Both the position numbers and the translations under genes were made by a program. DNA of 64,000 nucleotides from Ctena decussata. Lineage: Eukaryota; Mollusca; Bivalvia; Lucinida; Lucinidae. The DNA lies in the NCBI GenBank assembly GCA_963989385.1, contig OZ022503.1, positions 87,021,138-87,085,137 of the forward strand. The letters run 5' to 3'. The stretch's first letter is position 1, and each line of letters starts with the position of its first letter. The notes beneath the pieces are model-generated. The model ran no database searches. It had not been told where the DNA came from and was given only the letters and a program-made list of their open reading frames with translations. Of the stretch, positions 33,501-44,215 are shown one piece after another.

Positions 33501-36500
33501 TATACGGTCAAAGATTCCAGTGTTTAAAATAGCAACAGAACGATAGCTTCCTCACCACAGGTTTAGAGAGATTCAACGCCTGTCGTTGGAGGACATTCAT
33601 GAGCAACAAACAAAACGCCATCGCTCACCACGAAGCTGCAATAATGATGAACTGTCCGTTTCGAAGACAACACTAGGTGTCGGAGAGGCTAGAATCATGG
33701 ATGTCATGAAACAGAGATCCTACGTGAAGATGAGAAATGCCTTTCCATCGTAGGAAGAGAAAAGGACAGACATACTGAAAAATGTAGTGACCAAGCAACA
33801 GATGTTTTAAATCAAGATGACGAAAGACCTTCCTGTCGTAATAAGATAATAGACAGACAGATTAAAGAATGTAGTGACCAAGAAACAGAGACCCTACATC
33901 AAGATGACTAAAGCCCTTCTAGTAGTAAGAAGAGTACTGACAGACAGATTGAAGAATGTGAAGACCAAGAAACAGAGGCCCTTAACCAATATAACGGAAG
34001 ACCTTCCCATCGTAAGAAGAGGACAGACAGACATACTAGAGAAAGTGTAGACCAAGAACAGAGATACAAAATCAAGATGACGACAGACCTTCCCTTCATA
34101 CGAAGAGTACAGACTTACAGACTGAAGCATATGACGACCAAGAAATAGAGATCCGAAATCAAAATGACGAAAGACCTTCCAGTCGCAAGAAAAGAACAGA
34201 CAGACAGATTGAAGAGAATGTGGCGATCAAGAAACAGAGTTTCTAAATGAAGCTGAAGAAAGACATTCCCAAAGTAGGATGAACAAAAACAGTGAGGCGG
34301 AAGAGGAATCACAGTTTCTAAGTGATGACGAAGTAAGACCTGCTCGACGAAAAACGAAACATTGGTATTTCAAGTGCTGACAAGGAATCAGCAGAAATTA
34401 ATGAAGACAAAATGGTCGTGAAAGATGACAATAAAGATGACGAGGAAGGCAAAGAAGACGCTGAAGACAGAGAAGATGGTGAAAGCGACGATGATGATAA
34501 TTATGCTCACAATATTAAGGGAAGAGAAAGACAGTCAAATTCAAGTCAGCAACAAATCGCCAGCAAATAAAGTCATTACAAATCGAGAACGGGATGTTTA
34601 TTTCCCCAGAAGCGACATTGAACAAGTTAAATATAAATACACCTCTCTGCCGAACTATATTTTATATAGTTGCGTTAAAATTGTCACAAAGCATTAAAAT
34701 CAAAAGAAAATGAGAGAAACAGTAAAATCCGAATTATATCAAATTAGCGGGAGTCGTTCTGTGCCACCATAATGGTAACTGTTGCGATCTGCAATCAATC
34801 TGAAATAGTGGTGCAATAAAACAGAGAACAACATACTCGGTTTCATTGGAGTTTGTTCGTAGACATCATCTAATAAGCCCTTTTAGCAACAGGTAGGAGC
34901 AAGCAGAAATTATCTGACCACTAAATAACACACAAGTTAAAATAAAAATTGGTCTGTTTTGTTTTAGCTTTTGCTAAGTTTAACCATCTGTTTGTGCATC
35001 GGATGCTGTAACATTGGACAGCCATTGATGAAGTAAGACCTAGTTACAACAAAGGAAGTGATGGATGGTGAAAATAATGTTGCAGAACATTTACTGGAGA
35101 TGTCAGCTGAAACAACCACTGAAATGACTCCTTATGCTAAAGACAGAGAATCAGACACCGATATGGGGTCTGACTCTTCAGAACTTAGTGACGTTAATAT
35201 CGAATAATCTGCAGCCATGGAAATGGAAGTGATTGCTGATATTGTGACTGCCTCTATTTCAGATAAAACCTGCAGGTTTGAAAATAGCGTTGTCTAACAG
35301 TAATTCCTGTTTGAAAATACTTTATTCTTCAGCGAAAGATTTAATTATTTATAAGATATTTTATAATGAGAGACAGAAATAATGGAAAGCGTTAATTTCT
35401 ATCACAGCTAAAGTGAAATAAATACACTTGTCATTAAACTTTTTAAAATTGGAAACAAGTATATTAAGCTGGTAACAAATAGCATGTTAATCTTACAGGA
35501 AGTACATGTATGTGTTATTCGCTGTTTCGATAACGTCAACACGAAAGTAACCGGAAGACATGAATCCAGGGATAGAAAGAATAAAATGCTCGAAATTGTT
35601 CAGGGATTTGCCGCTAAAGACGGAGTGGCATCGCTATATTCTATCAAATGATTACCCTTTACCCGAACATCTAAAAAGTATACCTGTCGAGACGTATTGT
35701 CCGACGAAAATGGACGATGTCACTGTAAGATCTGAATTACCTGTTCTTGTGACAAGGCTTTAATTTAAGCATTTACATGCTTTAAGTTGTTTGAAAGGAA
35801 CTACTACACAGATATTCAACAGTCTTCAAAAAAACGAAATGTTAAGAAAAGTAAATGAAAGCATGAAACTAAACAAGTATGATGAGACACAATGGAACTT
35901 CGAAAGATTAAACTATATGTTAAAGGTATAAGGACCACTCGATATCATTTTGAAGTCCCCAGCATATTTTACCTGTAAAGTTCAAATACGTGAAAGTAAC
36001 ACACACGGTCCAAAGCACTTAGAACAATCGTAGTTCCACTGCATAGCAGTTGCAGGGGCAGGACGTAAAATATATGGGATACCAGGTAAATAAAGCAGCA
36101 TAAGATCAGGTTTTAAACGGAAGTTCTGTCTCCATTTATTTTCTAAGCGAAGATTATCACTGAGTAAACAAATTAACTGAGGAAAAAAAAAACGGGAAAT
36201 GGTAAAATTTATTCGTCAGGGTTTTTTTTTCAGATCAAAGGTCACTTAAAAGGTAGTTGATATGGCCACTATCTATCAATCTATCTATCTATCTATCTAT
36301 CTATCAAATGCTCCAACTATGTCAAAGCAAATACTTATTGGTTATTAGAGAACCTAGCTCTGATCGTTTGCATAATTTTTCCTGCATTTGCAAATAGGAT
36401 CGGAGTTTCAAGACTTGGCCATAAATTCGTATGATAATCACTCCACCCACTCCACCCAGCCATTTTAATCTAACGAGTCATTTAAATTTGCAAAGACCTG

Positions 36501-39500
36501 CTTCCACAAATGCAAATTATGGCAAGCTGTGTGTTGCGTGCAAGAAACATGTCGCTATCTCAAAGGTCAAGGTCACAGTTCGCAATTAAACTTTATACAT
36601 ATGCTATACTGAAATATTTTCGTGTCCGACCCATACATGTGGACTGCATGGTGGGATTTGAAAATTAATCTGCACAAATTATGATCATGACAAGAAGGTA
36701 TGGAATAGATTAATGCAATGTATTAATGATTTTAGACATTTTACACCTTCTAGCGCCACAAAACTAACCAAAGCGTCACAAAATTGTCAGTAGTTGCCAC
36801 TGACGTTAGCAGTAGGACTCATACGCTCCAAAACAGTAAACTGTACAGATGAAACAGGAAAAATTTTCTTGCACACCAGATAAAGGTATCTGCGATTTTC
36901 ACCGGTACCGACAATTTTTATCTCTCCCTCCTTATCTCGGGATCGGATTAAAACCGGAAAAAATCACGTGAAGTCAATGCAATACTTGTGTAAATTTAAA
37001 GTCTAGTATCTGTGTCGTAAAGTGACGTCGGTTTTTTAGAAGTCGACGTCAACAAGATGGAAAATAACGTCAGGTTATGCTATGCCGCAACTTAATGCAA
37101 AGAAACGAACGTCGGCCCTTGATAGCGTTGACTTCTTATAAAATACATATAGTTAAAACTCTCTAATGCTAAAATAATCTTTGACGGCCAGAGGTTTCCA
37201 GAAAATCGCTGCAAAAGGGGTGGGGTCGAATATTGACCCTAAATTCTTGTTTACTTGACGAGTGAAATCGAAAGTACAATAGATAGGAGACATATTTAGC
37301 TACACACTATATGACGATTATTTTTCTCAAACCTCAGAGGTCACGGCGAAAGGGTTACCCTACCAAGAAAGCTGCCCATCGACTCTTTTTTTAACTCACC
37401 TGAGCCAGCGGCTCCGGGGGAGCTTAAACGATGGTAAGTTTCCATCGTCCGCCGTCCGTCCGTCCGTCAACACATTCAAACGACTTCTCCTCTGAAACTG
37501 CTGGGTCGATAGTAACCAAATTTCATATATAGCCTCTAGGGGCGGGGGAACTGAAAGATGTTGAAATGGTCCTGGTTACATGACCAAGATGGCCGCCACG
37601 CCCATATATGGTAAAAACCTTAAAAACTTCTTCTCCAGAACCAATAGGCCGATGGCTTGAAACTTGGTATGTAGCATTTGGTATGCAAGTACCACTGGAT
37701 TGTTCAAATTATTACCTTGGGTTGACCTTTACCTATTTTACGGTAAGTTTAAATTTGTTCGTTGGTGTTTTTATATGGAAAAATGCTAGAACATAAGATT
37801 TCTTGGAAACTGTTGAAGATTTTGGCCTAAAAATAGGTAAACACAGTCATCTTAATAAGTACATTAAAATTTGTGAATACAAGAGGTCAAGGTCATTCTT
37901 TGACATTTACCCCAGAACTCTCATATTTTGATAGTTTTAAACAATCTCCTCAAAAGCAACTGGCCCAATTGAAACCAAACTTAATATAGAGCCTGCAGGG
38001 GTTGAGGGAACAAAAATGTACTCATACGGTCCAGGTCACATGACCAACATGGCCACCAGGCGAATATATGGAAAAACCTTTAAAAATCTTCGTCTTCAGA
38101 ACCAATCGACCGATGGCCTTGAAACTTAGTATGTAGCATTAGGTGTTCAAGTACTATCGAGATTGTTCAAATCATGACCTTAGGTTGACCTTGACCTATT
38201 AAACGGCAAGGTCAAATATGAAAAATTGCTAGAACATAAGATTTCATGGAAAGTGTTGAAGATTTAGGCTCAAAAATTGATATATGCAGTCATCTTAATG
38301 AGTATATTAAGATTTGTGAGTACAAGAGGTCAAGGTCTTTTTACTTTTGACCCAGAACTCTCATATTCTGACACTTTCAAACAGAGTCCTCAAAAACCAC
38401 TGAGACAATTGTAACCAAATTTTATATAGAGCCTCCAGGGTTTGAGGAAATCTGTTCAAATGGTCCAGGTCACATGACCAAAATAGCCGCCACGCCCATA
38501 TGTGGTAAAAACCTTCAAAAATCTTCTTCTCAAGAACCAGTTGACCGATGTCCTAGAAACCTGGTATGTTGCATTTGGCACTTAAGTACTATCAAGGTTG
38601 TTCAAAATGATGACCTTGGATTGACCCTGACCATTTTACAGCAAGGTCAAATATGGAAAAATGCTAGAACATAAGATTTCATGGAAAGTTTTGAAAATTT
38701 AGGCCGTAAAAATTGGTATATACAGTCATTTTAATGAGAACATGGAGATTCCTGACTACAAGAGGTCAAGGTTGTTCTTTGACCTATGAACCGGAATTCT
38801 CATAGTTTGACAATTTCAAACATCTTCTTAAAAGCCACTGAGCCAATTGTAACCCAAATATCATAAAGACCCCTCATGGGCACAGGGAACGATAATTTCT
38901 TTAAAATGGTCTTGGTCACATAATCAACATGGCTGCCATGCCCATATATGGTAAAAACGTTTAAAAATCTTCTCCAGAACTAATTGACCGATGGCCTTGA
39001 AATTTTGTATGTAGCATTGGGTACTCCAGTACTATCCAGATTATTCAAATTATGACCTTGGGTTGACCTTGATCTTTTTACGGCAAGGCCAAATATGGGA
39101 AAATGCTAGAACATCATATTTGATGAGAACTTTTGAAGATTTTGGCCAAAAATTGGTATATACATTGTCTCAATAAGGTCATGAAGAATTGTAAGTGCAA
39201 GAGGTCTAGGTCATTCTTCGAAAGGCAAAGTGCCATTTGTATACACATTTAGGTCTAGGTCATTCCTCGAAAGCCAAAGTGCCATTTGTAAACAAATTTC
39301 ATATAGAGCCTCCAGGAGTTGATTGAACAAAAGTTTGTCCAGTTCACATGACCAACATGGCCACCATACCAATTTATGGTATAAATCTTTAATATTTTTC
39401 TTCTCCAGAACCAAAACACCTATGGCCTTGAAATTTGGTAAGTAGCATGGAGTACTAGAGTACTACCAAGACTGTTCAAAGATGGCCTTGGGTTTACCTT

Positions 39501-42500
39501 TACCTTTTTTGAGGCATGGTCAAATATGGGAAAATGCTAGAATATATAAGATTTTATGGAAAGTTTTGAAGATTTTGGCCTAAAACATGGTATGTATAGT
39601 TGTCTTAGTGAGTACATGAAGATTTATGAGTACAAGAGGCCATGGTCATTCTTTGACTTTTGACCCAAGACTCGTATTTGACAATTTCAGACATAAGAAA
39701 AAGCCACTTTGCCGATTGCTCAGGTGAGCGATTCTGGGCCTCATGCCCCTCTTGTTTCGATTTCGCTACAGATCATTCCCTCTTTTTTTGTTCTTATTTT
39801 CCTTTTTATTGCACATTCATCCCATATTTTTTTTGGCCCTGCTTGTTTGGTAAGATTAGCAGAGCGGCTACAAAAAGACAAGGTAAAACCCAAATTTCAG
39901 AAGTGAATTTTTCAAGATTTTTCGGCATTTGAAAGCGTCTAGTGTCCTTCTAGTATTTTAGAACTGATACTTAGAGCGTGCATGTCCACGTTTCTGGCAT
40001 TCACAGAGAAATCAACATTAATAAGATGCCTGAATATATGAGGTTGTGAGGGTCGTTCAAAATGTCATTGTCAGCAATTACGTAAAAATACGCCACGGCT
40101 GTGGACAGAATGACATGTTTTTTTCTGAAAAACCAGATGTTGAAAATCAAAAGGTAAGCAAGAAAAGAAACCCTAAATGTTTCTATCATGAGTGTGAGGT
40201 GCGGATAGAGAATCCATCCCACGGGATCTCTGTTTGGCATCACTCGGAGAGCCTCTTGCCGATCAGCGACACTGGTTTCGGACCTTTCAATCTGCACCTC
40301 GCAATTCTGACAGATGGTTATGATGTTACGTATACTGAAGACAATAGTAAAAATTATTCCTTTTGATACTTCAGGGCAGTTCGAGTTTAGAAACAACGAC
40401 AACAACAATGACGACAGCGACTATAACGTCTCCAATAACGACAACGACTGCTTCACCGTGTGCATGTGCGTATATCTTTCCTCATATCTTAAGGTCTTAC
40501 ACTCATTTCGCCGGTGGCGGAATTATTTCCGCCGTAATCGGCGTTCCTTGGCACACAGCCTCGCATTATAGGCATAATGCTTTCATTGGCTCAATATTAC
40601 TTAACAAGTATGCAAATGACGCAGAATTCAGTTTTATCCTTTTACTGACTGCCTTGACCCATAGTTTCAAAAAGAAAAAAAAAGACACATATCAGTAAAC
40701 AATTTCAGTTTTAACAAAGTCAAGATCAAGTTCTGTATTGGACATAAACAGTAACATGCTTTTCGCCCTATCACAAAATCATTCAAGACGTCGAACTGTT
40801 TTCTGTACTACATATTTACTTCTGCAGCTAGAGTCGTCGCCGGCTTGTTTTAGTTTCTGACAACACCGTGAAATAATAATAGTTAAAATAATAAAAATCA
40901 TGATAATATATATTTGATCTCGGTGAGGATCTCGCCATTATGCAAAGATTAAACCTGATACAAATATTCCCGCCTCCCCTCCCCCAATATTTATTTCCTT
41001 TGTTTGTTTTGGCCCGCCCATCGGGGCTCGAGAAAGCCTGGTGCCTCTGCGACAGAGCTGCTACTGTAGTAGCTGTAACAGGCTCTAAGTGTAATTTATC
41101 TCGGGTCGAGCAAAAGTCCTAAATATTCGGATGAAACGTCTCAACATGACTGAAATATTGTTAACTAGGACGTGAAACTACAACACAACAGCGCGTGAAC
41201 CTTCTGTTTTTACAGAAGAGTTTTCAGAAATTTTATGCTTATGCTGTTATGCTGTCTTTCTGCATGTTGCTTTATTTAACTACTTGGGAGTGGCTGTAGC
41301 GTAGTGGATAACACTCTGGACTACCAATCCAGGGGTCGCAAGATAGGACTCAGACTTCTCCGGTCTTTCGGATGAGACTTTTAACCGAAGTCCCGTCTCC
41401 ATATGACCTCGTTGTTAATGGGACGTTAAACTCGAGTTCATTCACTCACTATTTAAATTCTTAAGATAAGAATGAATTACATGCAGCTGCCGATAATATA
41501 TATTTTTCTGCACACACCAAAATAACCAGAAGACGTTCATACCGTATTAAATGTCGATTTCTGATTTTCATTTTTGTTTAGCAGGTGTTAATTTTGCTTT
41601 GTTTTGAAAAGACGTGTGATCCAACGTGTTTTCACATCTTCCGACAGGCGGGTGGATGATATCGGGTACTCACTCGGAAGTTTTAGCAAATCATTTAATG
41701 AGGAAAATTGCGAAAAAATAAAGTACATCCAGAGAAAAGGTGGTCTGGTCATGGCTGGACCTCCCGGCGCCAACTCGACAGGTTTAGTTATAAGATGACG
41801 TGGGGAATATGCTGATGTGTGTGAGTTGAGGGTGGTGATGGTAGTGGCTCTGTGTGTGTTTTGGGGGTGGGGGGGGGGGGGGGCAGGGGAATGTGCGTTG
41901 TTTTTGCCAAAAACTGCTGTAGTTATAGAGCTTATGTACATGTATATAGTAGTATAGTGTGTTTCGGACAACTGCATGACTTTCATTTCTTACGAGCCTT
42001 TCATGACTATATTATTACAATATTGATTTCTGAATACATTATTATAATACATGTAGAATCTACTGTACTGAGTTCTGATGGCCTGATCCGACAAACACCC
42101 TTTCAAAACTTCGGGGAAAAGTTTCCTCTTTTCTTACCCTACATGAAATTTTAGTGCATCTTCTCTGAAATTTGAATAAATGATTAGTAAAAATTAAGAA
42201 ATACTACCAGAAGCTAAAATCCATGTGAACGCAAAGTAAATTTGTTCTAGGTAACTTTTAACTCACGTGAGCAAATTTACTTATATTGCAATTATACTTA
42301 CGTGAGTAAATCTGCGCGTGTGAATGGGGCATTAGTCCATTTTTCAAACATACGAGCAAGGTTGTTTCGAAACGCAAATTTCTTACGTTTTTAGGTCAGT
42401 GGAATGTATTTGTAGTATACTTATTTCGTATAACAATTTTACAGAAAATCCGATCGTTTCTTAATATTAGGCTGAATATGGCTTGTTAGGCATGTTCGAC

Positions 42501-44170
42501 AATTTTCTTATGTAATCTTTAAACATCAATGACCAATGGAAGATTCAAAACATAAATTTATTTTATTTCTTTTTACACCATAATTACGTTTATTATCATA
42601 ACTAATAAACAAGAAGTATGTTGAAAAAGCCGTGGGTTCTTTAAATAAGAGAATGATATCAGAAATAACTATTAAAAGAACAAGAGGCTGTCCTAAGTAA
42701 TATTACGCTCAATACTTGTGTGATGTTAAACTGAAATCAGTCTATAAATGAGCTGCGACTCAACAAAAGCAAGAATGGCATATCCGCCCAGCCAAGACTC
42801 AGATCAGTCCAGGCATCCACCGAGTTTGATCAGAGTCTTTTTCCGCTTACTTAGCATGCAATTTTCAATTTTAGCCGAACTTCTGTGTTATGATCCTGGA
42901 GTGATTTTGTAGCATACAGTCTTCGAACTTGTTTGTGGTTGCTGTTGGTTTGCTTCGGCTCCTAACTGATGGTGAATAGTGACACTTAAAAGTCATAGAT
43001 TAAAATCCGAACGCACCTAGTCGTACGAAAGTATTTATCAGCCGTACATTTATTTTCACTTTCTTTTTTGTAGGCTTTCTATTCATTAATGAATGGTTTG
43101 TCTGCAAAATAATTAGACATAAACAAACGGTTGAAGTAAAAATCAAATTCGCTCAGATAGCATATTGTCTGAAAACTGTACAGACAGATTTTCTTGTTCA
43201 AATTTGTTTACATTCTATATAGTTTAAAATTTGCTTTCATATAATCGAGACCCGTATGTATGTCAAAGTTAATCATAAAATGCATTTCGGCAAAAAAATC
43301 CTAATTAATGTTGCATTTTACATTAAGGTGAGGTGAGAGTAATTGGCAAAACACATGATTTTATTCATAATTCCTTATATTGTACATTTTTAGTCCCTCT
43401 TTCGGAAAATGTAATAAAAAAGGGGGGTCGCCGATGCCGTTTTCAAGATATATGACCTCGAAAACGTCAATTTTTCCACTTTCCCGAGCCGACGTTATAA
43501 TGGCGTTCTATGGAAAACGCACTTTTTTGCTCGTCATTCTTGGATTAAAACGTTCATTCTGAGAAAACAAAACACATTTTTTTCTTCAAAAACTAACACA
43601 GTATGGCTCAATGATAGAAGTTTACACTAAAACAATAAAAATAGTAGGTCGCCGACTTAACTTTCGAGCTATTGTGCATAAAATGCCCGGCTTGTTGTCT
43701 CTTTAGACTGAAATGTTAACGTTGCGCATAGTGACGTTAACATTACTTAACTTTTCACGCCACATATCAACTATCGGTTTTTGTAGACTACCGGCAAATT
43801 TGTCTGGAACGTATATCACTCATGATTGTCATCGTCGGGAAAGAGCCGGATGATGGCAGATGTAACAATTTTCCCTCCATCTCTGCATAAGCCGTCTTAA
43901 TTTAAGTATTTTTAATTTAAAAAAATCGAAAACATTTCCATAATGCCCTTCCATACAGTTGACGCGCACCCGAGTTGACAAACTCTCAGATGCAATAACT
44001 TTAGGGCGGCTTCCATTTGGAATGACATTTGAACAATTCCCTTGTCCACTTTTCGTTTGTGCAGTGTAAGCCAGTCAAGTTTTCCAGTTCCTGACCCGAC
44101 CCAATAAAAGAACCTATAATATTCTTAATATTCTGCACTATAGCCTAGCGTTCCAATGACTGGACTTTGG

Positions 44171-44215
<45 letters not shown>

